Below are positions 24,808 to 33,033 of a stretch of 64,000 nt of DNA, piece after piece. Position 1 is the first letter of the stretch. Each line of letters begins with the position of its first letter. Origin of the DNA: CAVTWJ01 sp963849485. GTDB lineage: Bacteria > Oederibacteriota > Muellerivitia > Muellerivitales > Muellerivitaceae. A model generated the notes under the pieces. The model was not told where the DNA came from. It did no database searches and was given only the letters and a program-made list of their open reading frames with translations. The DNA lies in contig CAWKIF010000079.1 in assembly GCA_963849485.1 (NCBI GenBank), positions 124,001-188,000 on the forward strand, given 5' to 3'. A program made the position numbers and the translations under genes.

Positions 24808-27117
24808 TCACTTGTTCTTGAGAATTTTTCTCGCGAAAACGGCCTGTCCTAGGGCCAATCCCCCGTCATTGGGGGGCACCTGCTTGTGCCAATAGGGGGT
24901 GAGGCCTTCTTCCTTGAGGCGTCGTATGGCGCCCTCGGGCAGGTACCGGTTTTGGAAACAGCCCCCGCTCAGGAGCACCTGGGGGCAGCCTTCATGCTTG
25001 GCGGCGTCAACCAGGCACTCGATGAGGGCGTTATGGAACCTTCGGGAAATGACACCCACCGGCACCTTATCCCTCACGTCGGCCAGGATCTGTTTCACCA
25101 TCGGGCCCCAGTCGAGGATAAACCCGGCCCCCGAGAGAAGCAGGGGAAAGGGGTATTTTTCCCCGGTATCTTTTCCAGAAAGGGCGAATTCCAACGACAT
25201 GGCCGCGTCGCCCTCGAACCGGCTCTTTTGGCAAAGCCCCGCCAGGGAAGAAACCGCGTCAAAGAGCCGCCCCATACTGGTGGTGCGGGGCGTTGCGGGG
25301 TTTTTCAAAAGATTCCTTAAAACCAACCGCTCGGCGGGCTCAAAGGAAGCCACCGGGGCCAGATCCACCCAGTCGAATATCTCGTCCCCGGCCATCTCAA
25401 AAAGAACCCCCAGAGCGCTGCGGCGGGGTTCCTTAGCGGCCTGGTCGCCCCCGGCCAAGGGGAATAGCCGCAGGTGACCGACCCGAGTATCTTTTAAGTC
25501 GAGCTTGAAGAATTCCCCGCCCCATATGGTTTGGTCCTCTCCCAGGCCCGTGCCGTCCCAGGAAGCACCGAAAGCGGGGCCGGTGACGTGGTTTTCCGCC
25601 GCGCAGGCGTAAATGTGGGCCAGATGGTGTTGAACCCGGATCACAGGCAGGCCGGATTCGGCCCCCTTTCTTGTGGAGGGATAATCGGGGTGCAGGTCCA
25701 CCGCCGCGGCCATGGCGTCGGTTTCGTAGAGTTTGGGCAGGTCGTGGAGGGATCTCTCAAAGGCTTCCAGCGAGGGCAGGGTGCCCAGGTCGCCCAGGTG
25801 CTGGCTCAAGAAGACCCGGTCGTCCTTGGCCAGGGCCACGGTATTTTTCAGATAGGCCCCATAGGCCATGACCGGCTGGCCCTTTTCGCCCAAGATTACG
25901 GGTAAGGGGGCGTAACCCCGGGCCCGGCGGAGCACCTGCGGCTCGCCCGCCAAAACCCGCGCGACCGAATCATCCATGGGCCGGGCGATGGGGCGGTTGT
26001 GGACGAGAAAAAGGTCCGCCAGGCCCTTTAATCTTTCCAGCGCCTCCTTTTCCTCAAAGCAAATGGGTTCCTCGGATAAATTACCGCTGGTAGCCACGAC
26101 CGGGAAGCCCAGGTCCCTCATCAAAAGATGGTGCAGGGGCGTGGTGGGAAGCATGACGCCCAGTTGGGGATTGCCCGGCGCGAGACCCTCGGCGAGCCCT
26201 TGGGCTCCTTCTTTCTTATAAACCAGGACGATCGGCCCCGCGGCGGAAAGCAGGAGCGCTTCCTCTTCTTTCGAGATTTGGCAGGCCTTTTTGATTTCAT
26301 CGAGGGAGGGAAACATGACCGCGAAGGGTTTGGCTTCCCGGTGCTTTCGGGCGCGGAGCAATCCCACTACCTCAGGGTTACGCGCGTCGCAAATGAGCTG
26401 AAAGCCACCAAGGCCTTTCAGGGCCAGGACTTGTCCCTTGAGGACGGCTTCTTCCGCCATCTGGAGGGCGCTGTCCTTGCCCGCGATGACCAACCCAGTT
26501 GGGTCCCAGGCTTCCAATTGAGGCCCGCATTGGGGGCAGGCAGTGGGCTGCGCGTGGAACCGGCGGTCGGAGGGGTTTTCGTATTCTTCTTTGCAGTCGG
26601 GGCAGAGGGCGAAAGCCTTCATGGTCGTATTGGGCCGGTCGTAGGGAATTTTCTCAATGATTGAAAACCGGGGACCGCAATGGGTGCAGTTGGTGAAGGG
26701 GTAGCGGAAGCGGCGGTCTTGGGGGTCGAACACTTCCCGCACGCAGTCGGGGCAGGAAGCCAGGTCGGGCAAAACCTGGGTGGTCTTGGCCCCCAGGGCA
26801 TCGCTTTCCTTGATTTCAAAATTCCCGTAACCCTTGGGCGGATGGAACTCGACCCTTACTTCCTCAATCGTCACTTGAGTGGGCTTTTCATCCCGAAGCC
26901 GCCTCAAGAAAACCGCGAGGCCATCCGAGAGACCCTCCGCCTCAATCTCGACGCCCCCCGGGCCGTTGAGGACGTAGCCCGTGAGTTTCAACTCGTTCGC
27001 GAGGCGGTAGACGAAGGGGCGGAAACCCACGCCTTGGACCGCGCCCGTGACGGTAACCTTCACGAGCGAACGAAGGGGGGGAGGGGCGGCTGGTTCTTCG
27101 GTTCTCTTTTTGTTCAT
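24808..27117 (-). CDS. hypF: Carbamoyltransferase HypF
   Basis: Makes the cyanide ligands of the NiFe site from carbamoyl phosphate with HypE. 769 residues, intact. Domains in order: acylphosphatase (residues 18-105, VQGVGFRPFVYRLA), two zinc-finger pairs (CPDC/CTHC and CPDC/CPQC, about 120-205), a YrdC-like domain (to about 400) and a Kae1-like domain with HHLAHIYACAAE. The partner HypE is not encoded in the window. The gene's 3' end is also present as a displaced copy at 23979-24037. Confidence 0.95.
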   Translation of the reverse strand: MNKKRTEEPAAPPPLRSLVKVTVTGAVQGVGFRPFVYRLANELKLTGYVLNGPGGVEIEAEGLSDGLAVFLRRLRDEKPTQVTIEEVRVEFHPPKGYGNFEIKESDALGAKTTQVLPDLASCPDCVREVFDPQDRRFRYPFTNCTHCGPRFSIIEKIPYDRPNTTMKAFALCPDCKEEYENPSDRRFHAQPTACPQCGPQLEAWDPTGLVIAGKDSALQMAEEAVLKGQVLALKGLGGFQLICDARNPEVVGLLRARKHREAKPFAVMFPSLDEIKKACQISKEEEALLLSAAGPIVLVYKKEGAQGLAEGLAPGNPQLGVMLPTTPLHHLLMRDLGFPVVATSGNLSEEPICFEEKEALERLKGLADLFLVHNRPIARPMDDSVARVLAGEPQVLRRARGYAPLPVILGEKGQPVMAYGAYLKNTVALAKDDRVFLSQHLGDLGTLPSLEAFERSLHDLPKLYETDAMAAAVDLHPDYPSTRKGAESGLPVIRVQHHLAHIYACAAENHVTGPAFGASWDGTGLGEDQTIWGGEFFKLDLKDTRVGHLRLFPLAGGDQAAKEPRRSALGVLFEMAGDEIFDWVDLAPVASFEPAERLVLRNLLKNPATPRTTSMGRLFDAVSSLAGLCQKSRFEGDAAMSLEFALSGKDTGEKYPFPLLLSGAGFILDWGPMVKQILADVRDKVPVGVISRRFHNALIECLVDAAKHEGCPQVLLSGGCFQNRYLPEGAIRRLKEEGLTPYWHKQVPPNDGGLALGQAVFARKILKNK

Positions 27118-27144
27118 GGTTTCCCCGGGAACGGTAAAAACCGT

Positions 27145-27570
27145 TTAGCCGTTAATCCAATCTAAGGCCGCCTCGATCGCCTCATCCAGCGCCTGGGTCG
27201 TCTCGGGGGAAAAGCCCTCCGAAAACCCGAAATTTCGGGCCGGCACCCGGCAGAGGAAAAGCTTGGGGGAGGTGGAATAGAGGATCCGGGAGAGCTGAAG
27301 CAAGGCTTCGGGGGAAAGATGGTGGGTGGAGGAGGAAGCGTCGGCCTTGGGGTCGACCTTTTCCACCCTTACCCTTTCGCCCTGGGGGTCGGCGTCAATG
27401 AAAAGGACCCGGTCGTAGGTACCCCATTCCTCGACGAGCTCGACATTGAGCTGCTGGGAGGTACGGATTTCCACGCCCGGGATTTCACGCAATCCCAGCC
27501 TTCGCGCCACTTCCCAGCCCGCCGCGTCGTCGCCGCGGGTGGGGTTGCCGAAACCCAGGATCAGCATCAT
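27145..27570 (-). CDS. hoxW: Hydrogenase maturation endopeptidase (HoxW-like)
   Basis: Nickel-dependent protease that removes the C-terminal tail of the hydrogenase large subunit once nickel is in place. The family motif LGFGNPTRGDDAAGW is at the N-terminus, with the metal-binding Asp in DDAAGW and a second in LFIDADPQG. 141 residues from the ATG at 27570. It follows hoxH, so HoxH with its 25-residue tail is the likely substrate. The symbol is by context. Confidence 0.85.
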   Translation of the reverse strand: MMLILGFGNPTRGDDAAGWEVARRLGLREIPGVEIRTSQQLNVELVEEWGTYDRVLFIDADPQGERVRVEKVDPKADASSSTHHLSPEALLQLSRILYSTSPKLFLCRVPARNFGFSEGFSPETTQALDEAIEAALDWING

Positions 27571-27587
27571 AGGAGCACCTTCTTCTT

Positions 27588-27702
27588 CACCACCTAGGCA
27601 CCAAGTCACCAAGAAAAGCAAAAGACGAAAACCTGATTGAGTTCTTCTTTAAAATCAATCCAGCTTTTCGAAGTTCTTGGTGTCTTTGTGTCTTGGTGGT
27701 GG
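27588..27702. repeat. Long inverted repeat, CACCAAG variant, copy 3
   Basis: Left arm at about 27588-27615 (CACCACCTAGGCACCAAG...) and right arm at about 27674-27702 pair imperfectly, with an AT-rich centre. It is built like the CGCCAAG repeats near hypA, with most CG replaced by CA/TG. It lies between hoxH and the protease gene. Confidence 0.7.
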
Positions 27703-27713
27703 ATCTATCCTTC

Positions 27714-29147
27714 TTAAGACCTTTCCACGCTCCGGATCAGGTTGCCGTTATGGTCGTGGATCTTTAAGACCATGGGCATGGAACCCAAGGCGTGGGTGGA
27801 GCAGGACAGGCAGGGGTCGTAACAGCGGATGGCCGCCTCGACCCGGTTGAGGGCGCCTTCCTTCACGTCCGCGCCCTTAATGTATTGCTGGGCCACTTCC
27901 AGCACCGAGCGGTTCATGGAGGGGTTGTTCTGGCCGGTGGCGATGACCAGGTTCACCTTCAGCAACTGGCCGTTGGCGTCCACCTTGTAATGGTGGAAGA
28001 GCGTGCCCCGGGGCGCCTCGCAGCAGCCGATACCCTCGGACTGGTTGCGGGAAGCGACCACCTGCACGTCGGTGGAGAGGATGTCCTTGTCGTTGAGGAT
28101 CATCTCGATCTCCTCGACGCAGGAGACCGTCTCGATCAGCCTCGCGTAATGGTAGTAGAAAGTGCCGTTGACCGCCCGGCCCTTGCCCAGCGACTTGAAG
28201 GACTCGAATTCCACCTGGGCCTTGGGCGTCTTCATTTTGGAGGCGACATTGAGCCGGGAGAGCGGCCCCACGCGGTAGATGCCCTGGGGGTAACCCAGGG
28301 GCTTGTAGTAGGGGTATTTCAGGTAGGAGAAATCCACCGGCATCTCGGCGATGTAGGTCAGGTAATCCTTCGGGTTCACCTGGTCGATGACGATCTTGCC
28401 GTCCGGCCCCACCCAGCGCAATTTGCCGTCGTAAAGCTCGTGGGTTCCGTCGGGCGCCACCATCCCCATGTGAAGCGTGTCGGAGGGGGCGAAGCTTTCC
28501 ACCTCTTCCTTATGCGAGGCCATGTAGTCCTTGAGCAGTTTCAAGCCGATGAGGGAGGTTTCCAGGGCCTCGGGAATCCACTTGAGAAGGGCTTCCTTGC
28601 TTTCGGGCCGCATGGGGTTGGTCATGCCCCCGGCGATGACGCCGTCGGTATGGATCTTTTTGCCCGTCAGGTGCTGGGAAATTTCCTGCCCGAATTTGCG
28701 AAGCCGGATGCCCCTCTTCGCCACATCGGGGAACTTGGCGGCCAGGCCGACCACGTTGCGAAGCGAGGGGTCAGAATCCCACCCCAATAGGAAATCAGGG
28801 GCGGAAAGATAAAAGAAGGATAGGGCGTGCGAGGAAAGCTGCTGGCCCAACTGCATCAAGCGGCGCAGTTTGACCGCCGTGTCGGGGATGGCCACCCGCT
28901 GGATGGCGTCGCAGGCCTTGGCGCTGGCAAGGGAGTGGGACACCGGGCAGATGCCGCAGATGCGCGGGGTGATGACCGGCATCTCGGTATAGTACCGGCC
29001 TTCGCAGAACTTTTCGAAACCCCTGAACTCGTCCACGTGGAACTGGGCGTCGGCAACCGACCCTGAGGGGTCCAGGAAGAGGGAGATTTTAGCGTGGCCC
29101 TCGATGCGGGTCACGGGATTGATTTTGATAATTTTGGACTCAGCCAT
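27714..29147 (-). CDS. hoxH: Bidirectional [NiFe] hydrogenase large subunit HoxH (group 3d)
   Basis: Catalytic subunit of the NAD(H)-linked hydrogenase, 477 residues. NiFe ligands: C64 and C67 (RICGICPVSHS) and C446 and C449 (DPCLSCSTH). After H452 a 25-residue tail (ALGSMPMV...) is expected to be cut by the endopeptidase coded next. INPVTRIEGH at the N-terminus is typical. It overlaps hoxY by a few bases. Best match by memory is the HoxH/group 3d type. Confidence 0.95.
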   Translation of the reverse strand: MAESKIIKINPVTRIEGHAKISLFLDPSGSVADAQFHVDEFRGFEKFCEGRYYTEMPVITPRICGICPVSHSLASAKACDAIQRVAIPDTAVKLRRLMQLGQQLSSHALSFFYLSAPDFLLGWDSDPSLRNVVGLAAKFPDVAKRGIRLRKFGQEISQHLTGKKIHTDGVIAGGMTNPMRPESKEALLKWIPEALETSLIGLKLLKDYMASHKEEVESFAPSDTLHMGMVAPDGTHELYDGKLRWVGPDGKIVIDQVNPKDYLTYIAEMPVDFSYLKYPYYKPLGYPQGIYRVGPLSRLNVASKMKTPKAQVEFESFKSLGKGRAVNGTFYYHYARLIETVSCVEEIEMILNDKDILSTDVQVVASRNQSEGIGCCEAPRGTLFHHYKVDANGQLLKVNLVIATGQNNPSMNRSVLEVAQQYIKGADVKEGALNRVEAAIRCYDPCLSCSTHALGSMPMVLKIHDHNGNLIRSVERS

Positions 29148-29685
29148 AAGCGGCCTTCCTTTCGTTGGGCAGGTCGGGAACCTTGTCGGTCAATAGCGCG
29201 GCGAGAACTTCGAAGATCAGGTCAGCGTCCGGCGGGCAGCCGGGCAGGTAGTAGTCCACCTTCACCACCTGGTGAAGCGGCATGACCTTGGGCAGGAGGG
29301 GCGAGACGCCCTTCCCGTCGCCCGGGGGCAGCTTGCCGGGCACGTTGGATTCGGCCTCCACATAGGCTCTCCGCAGGGCCACGTCGGTGCCCACCTGGTT
29401 GCGCAGGGACGGCACGTTGGAGGTTACGGCGCAGTCGCCAAAAGCCACCAGGATCTTGCAGTTCTCGCGGATATTTTTGATCTCTTCCAGGTGTTCCTCG
29501 CTGGAAATACAGCCCTCCACCAGGGCGATGTCGACCGGGGGAAAATCCTTCCCGTCGACGATCGGGCTTTTCACGATGTCGGCGAGTTTCACCACTTCCA
29601 GCAGCCGCTCGTCGATGTCCAACAGGGACATGTGGCAGCCCGAACAGCCGCCCAGCCAGACGGTTCCGATTTTTTTCTTGCTCAT
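29140..29685 (-). CDS. hoxY: Bidirectional hydrogenase small subunit HoxY
   Basis: Small subunit with one [4Fe-4S] cluster, 181 residues. Ligands are C14 and C17 (GGCSGC), C85 (GDCAVTSN) and C150 (PGCPPDAD). The short length without the C-terminal cluster domain is typical of group 3d. The start ATG overlaps the hoxU stop; the longer open frame upstream lies inside hoxU and is not similar to HoxY. Confidence 0.94.
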   Translation of the reverse strand: MSKKKIGTVWLGGCSGCHMSLLDIDERLLEVVKLADIVKSPIVDGKDFPPVDIALVEGCISSEEHLEEIKNIRENCKILVAFGDCAVTSNVPSLRNQVGTDVALRRAYVEAESNVPGKLPPGDGKGVSPLLPKVMPLHQVVKVDYYLPGCPPDADLIFEVLAALLTDKVPDLPNERKAAYG

Positions 29686-30389
29686 AGCTCGTTCCTCTTT
29701 TCCACCAGCTCCGACACCAGGTTGGGGAACCGCAAAAGTTTTCCTTGGGCCGCTTCCTTGGGCCAGATGGCGCCCACCGGGCAGATCATGCTGCACTTGC
29801 CGCACCAGGTGCAGGAAGGTGAGGAGCCCCAGGGGTCGTGGAAGCCCGACACGATGCGGGCATCCGATCCCCGGCCCTGCACGTCCCAGACGTGGGCGCC
29901 TTCCACCTCGTCGCAGACCCTCACGCAGCGCGTGCACATCACGCAGCGGTTGTGATCGATGACGAAGCGGGGATGGGACAGGTCGATTTCCACCTTGGGC
30001 TGGAGATAGGGAAACCGCACGTGTTCCATGCCGACGGACTTGGCCAGGTCCTGCAGCTCGCAGTTATTGTTGGCCACGCAGACGGCGCAGATGTGGTTGC
30101 GTTCGGAAAAGAGGAGTTCCACAATCATCTTGCGGTACTTCTGCAGTTTCTCGGTCTGGGTGTGGATCTTCTGGTTCGGGTGCACCTGCGTCACGCAGGT
30201 GGGCAAAAGCTTGTTCACCCCCTCCACTTCCACCAGGCACATGCGGCAGGCGCCCATCTCGGTGAGCCCCTCGAAATGGCAGAGGGTGGGGATAAAGATG
30301 TCGTTCTTGCGGCAGGCGTCCAGGACGCTCTGGCCCGGAAGGGCCTGGATGTCCCGGCCGTCGACCGTGATGGTAAAGGGTTCAGCCAT
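29682..30389 (-). CDS. hoxU: Diaphorase subunit HoxU (NuoG-like)
   Basis: Electron-transfer subunit of the Hox diaphorase, 235 residues. In order: a [2Fe-2S] ferredoxin domain (C37, GACRMC, LPTC), the His-Cys cluster segment HICAVCVANNNC and two [4Fe-4S] motifs (CVMCTRCVRVC and CTWCGKCSMICP). This is the compact N-terminal form of NuoG. It overlaps both neighbours by a few bases. Confidence 0.94.
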   Translation of the reverse strand: MAEPFTITVDGRDIQALPGQSVLDACRKNDIFIPTLCHFEGLTEMGACRMCLVEVEGVNKLLPTCVTQVHPNQKIHTQTEKLQKYRKMIVELLFSERNHICAVCVANNNCELQDLAKSVGMEHVRFPYLQPKVEIDLSHPRFVIDHNRCVMCTRCVRVCDEVEGAHVWDVQGRGSDARIVSGFHDPWGSSPSCTWCGKCSMICPVGAIWPKEAAQGKLLRFPNLVSELVEKRNEL

Positions 30390-32077
30390 TAATGCACCTC
30401 CGCGGGGGCCGGGGTGAAGTTGCAGACACCCGCCGGACAGCGTTTTTCTTTCACGTGCGCCTCATACTCGTCCCTGAAGTACCGCAAGGTCGAGAGGAGC
30501 GGGTTGGGTGCGCTTTGCCCCAAGCCGCAGAGGCTGGTTTCCCGGACCATGGGGGCCAGGGACTCCAGCAGTTCCAGGTCGTACTCGGTGGCCGTGCCCT
30601 TGCAAATTTTGGTGAGAAGGTCGTACATCTGCTTGGTGCCCACCCGGCAGGGCACGCATTTGCCGCAGGACTCGTCCATGCAGAATTCCATGAAGAACCG
30701 CGCCACGTCAGGCATGCAGGAACCCTCATCCATGACGATCAACCCGCCCGAACCCATGATGGAGCCCAGTTTGACGAGGGCGTCGTAATCCAGCGGCGTA
30801 TCCAGATGCTGTTCAGGGATGCAGCCCCCCGAGGGCCCGCCCGTCTGGGCGGCCTTGAATTTTCGGCCGTTGGGGATGCCCCCGCCGATGTCAAAAATCA
30901 CCTGGCGCAGCGTGGTGCCGATGGGCACCTCGACCAGGCCGGTGTTCTGGATGCAGCCCGAGAGGGCGAACACCTTGGTGCCCGTGCTCTTGGGGGTACC
31001 GATGCCCGCGTACCATTCCCCCCCTTTTTCCACGATGGGGGCGATGCTGGCGAAGGTTTCAACGTTATTAATGATGGTGGGCATGCCCCAGAGGCCCTTT
31101 TCCGCCGGGTAGGGCGGGCGGGGGTGGGGGGTGCCGCGCTTGCCCTCGATGGAGGCGAGCAAGGCCGTTTCCTCGCCGCAGACGAAGGCGCCGGCCCCGA
31201 TGCGGATTTCCACGTCGAAGGAGAAATTGGTCTCCAGGATGTTCTTGCCCACCAGGCCCATTTTCTTGGCCTTCTGGATGGCGTTGCCGAAACGCTGGAT
31301 GGCCAGCGGGTACTCGCCCCGGATATAGGCGAAACCCCGGCTGGCGCCGATGGCGTAGCCGCCGAGGATCATGCCCTCCAGCACCCGGTGGGGGTCGCTT
31401 TCCAAAACCGAGCGGTCCATGAAGGCGCCCGGGTCCCCCTCGTCGCCGTTGCAGACCAGGTACTTTTGCTCGCCAACGTACTTATAGGACATTTCCCACT
31501 TGTTGCCCGTGGGGAACCCGGCGCCGCCTCGGCCCCTCAGCCCGCTTTGCTTGACCTCGCCGATGACTTCCTCGGGCGACATCTGGGTGAGGGCCTTTTG
31601 CAGGGCCTTGTAGCCCCCGATGGCGATGTAATCCTCGATGGAATCGGGGTCGATCTTGGAGCAGTTTTCAAGCACGATCATTTTCTGGTTCTTGTAGAAG
31701 GAATGCTCGCTGGATTTCATGGTGGGTTGGGAATCGGTGTCGGAAAAGATCACCATGTGGGGCACGGGCTTGTGGTTCTTGACGTGGTCGGTGAGGATCG
31801 GCTTGAAGTTTTCGGCCGTGACCTTCTGGTAGATGACGTCGTCGTTCTCGATCCTGACCAGGGGGCCCTTGGCGCAGGCGCCCATGCAGCCGACGGCCTT
31901 CACCTCGACGCCCGATCCCGGGCTCAGGTGGCGGACTTCTTCCTTCATCTTGTCCAAAACCTTTTGGGCTCCCGAGGAAATGCAGCTTCCCCCCATGCAC
32001 ACGCACACTTTCTTGGCGTGCTGGGCCCGCTCGGCCATCAGTTTTTCGCGCAGGTTGTAGAGGGCGTGGTTTTTCAT
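30389..32077 (-). CDS. hoxF: Diaphorase subunit HoxF (NuoF-like, NAD- and FMN-binding)
   Basis: NADH-oxidising/NAD-reducing subunit, 562 residues. The N-terminal thioredoxin-like part has a [2Fe-2S] pattern (CMGGSC and CMGAC). The NuoF core follows with the FMN/NAD loop GRGGAGFPTGNKWE, GAGAFVCGEETALLASIEG and the [4Fe-4S] motif ESCGKCVPCRVG. Overlaps hoxE by four bases. The reading frame is intact. Confidence 0.95.
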   Translation of the reverse strand: MKNHALYNLREKLMAERAQHAKKVCVCMGGSCISSGAQKVLDKMKEEVRHLSPGSGVEVKAVGCMGACAKGPLVRIENDDVIYQKVTAENFKPILTDHVKNHKPVPHMVIFSDTDSQPTMKSSEHSFYKNQKMIVLENCSKIDPDSIEDYIAIGGYKALQKALTQMSPEEVIGEVKQSGLRGRGGAGFPTGNKWEMSYKYVGEQKYLVCNGDEGDPGAFMDRSVLESDPHRVLEGMILGGYAIGASRGFAYIRGEYPLAIQRFGNAIQKAKKMGLVGKNILETNFSFDVEIRIGAGAFVCGEETALLASIEGKRGTPHPRPPYPAEKGLWGMPTIINNVETFASIAPIVEKGGEWYAGIGTPKSTGTKVFALSGCIQNTGLVEVPIGTTLRQVIFDIGGGIPNGRKFKAAQTGGPSGGCIPEQHLDTPLDYDALVKLGSIMGSGGLIVMDEGSCMPDVARFFMEFCMDESCGKCVPCRVGTKQMYDLLTKICKGTATEYDLELLESLAPMVRETSLCGLGQSAPNPLLSTLRYFRDEYEAHVKEKRCPAGVCNFTPAPAEVH

Positions 32078-32590
32078 AGCTCGGCTCCCAGTCTTTCCTG
32101 GATTTTGGCCACGATTTCCTCCGGTTTCACGCGCGGGATCACTTCCCCGTCATAGACCACCGCGGGGGCCAGCCCGCAGGAACCGATGCAGCGCGCGGTC
32201 TGGATGCCCAGCTTGTTGTCCTTGGTGACCTCGCCGGGCTTGATGCCAAAGCCCTTCTGGAGTTCCTCGATGAGGTTGTTGGCGCCTTTCACGTAGCAGG
32301 CCGTCCCGGTGCAAACCACGCAGCTGTGTTCGCCGCGGGGCTTCAGGGTGAAGAAATGGTAGAAGGTCACGACCCCGTAGACCTGGGAGGCCGGAATGCG
32401 CAGTTCCTTGGACACCAGCTCGATGATTGGCTTGGGCAGGTAGCCGAAAAGTTCCTGGCACCGCGTGGAGGACCTGGATGAGGGCGTCCCGCCGCTTGCC
32501 GTGGGTGCTCATGATCGTCAAGATCCGCCGGACCCTCGGGTCGTTCTTGGGCAGGGCCTGCGCGGCCGGAGGCGGGTTCAGGGTGGCCAT
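32074..32590 (-). pseudogene. hoxE: Diaphorase subunit HoxE (NuoE-like), frameshifted
   Basis: First gene of the hox operon. The start (ATG 32590, AGGAG site) gives MATLNPPPAAQALPKNDPRV and ...ALIQVLHAV, then the frame breaks at about 32458. Removing one C from GTGCCAGG gives HAV-QELFGYLPKPIIELVSKEL and joins the second frame, which carries the [2Fe-2S] ligands CTGTAC and CIGSC. Joined length is about 171 residues, normal for HoxE. Either a real one-base insertion or an assembly error; an internal ATG at 32415 would yield only the cluster half. Confidence 0.85.
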
Positions 32591-32652
32591 GTTTTTCTCC
32601 TCATAAGAATGGGCTCGTGAAGGAGCAAATTACAGGCCCTTCAGGAAAAAAT

Positions 32653-32670
32653 TTATGATTCCACTCATAA
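32653..32670 (-). promoter_or_regulatory. Palindromic operator before the hox operon
   Basis: TTATGA-TTCCAC-TCATAA, a perfect inverted repeat with 6-bp arms. Its centre is 71 bp before the hoxE start. A weak -10-like TAATTT (minus strand) lies at 32627-32632, 32 bp away. The form resembles Crp-family or Rex sites, but no binding protein can be named. Confidence 0.5.
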
Positions 32671-32938
32671 AAAATTTTGAAGACGGCCGGGCGGGTAAGG
32701 AAGGGTCGGGAGAATCCCCGATTTGGAATCCAACTTCATGCCTTGTTTTCGCGTGAGTGGGTCGGCTCTCCTGACTACCTTTTTGTCTCAACAAGTTAAA
32801 AATCCCGTCGTCCCTAAACGATCAAGCAAAGTTACTTTCCTGTTTTGCTATTAAGCATATTCGATCGGTTCCACCCAAAACAATGAAACAAGTTCACCCG
32901 GATGGCTTTTAAAAAAGATGATCACTTCAACAAATTTC

Positions 32939-32954
32939 TATGAGGAGGCTCATA
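32939..32954 (+). promoter_or_regulatory. Palindromic operator before the hyd operon
   Basis: TATGA-GGAGGC-TCATA. The shared core TATGA-N6-TCATA is the same as at the hox side. A -10-like CATAAA lies at 32975-32980, 31 bp away centre to centre. The hydB start is 87 bp from the operator centre. Confidence 0.5.
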
Positions 32955-33033
32955 CGTCTCATGACAAGCAGGTCCATAAACTTACTGGCAGGGGAGTCAT
33001 AAAAATATCTTGTCTGGTTTTTTGGAGGCTTCC

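Larger units (their letters stand above)
32591..33033. promoter_or_regulatory. Divergent hox/hyd promoter region
   Basis: 443 bp between hoxE and hydB with no gene. It holds two copies of TATGA-N6-TCATA (32654-32669 and 32939-32954), one near each operon. The centre (about 32700-32930) shows no other structure I can support. Confidence 0.6.

Noticed and set aside
27792..28790. 332-codon plus-strand frame opposite hoxH
   Set aside because: Shadow; composition is that of reversed coding sequence.
30392..32155. 587-codon plus-strand frame opposite hoxF
   Set aside because: Antisense shadow of a GC-rich gene; hoxF on the minus strand has full motif content.
32653..32670. Rex binding site before hoxE
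   Set aside because: Only the spacing and outer symmetry agree; TTATGA differs from the TTGTGA arm, so it is left as an unnamed operator.
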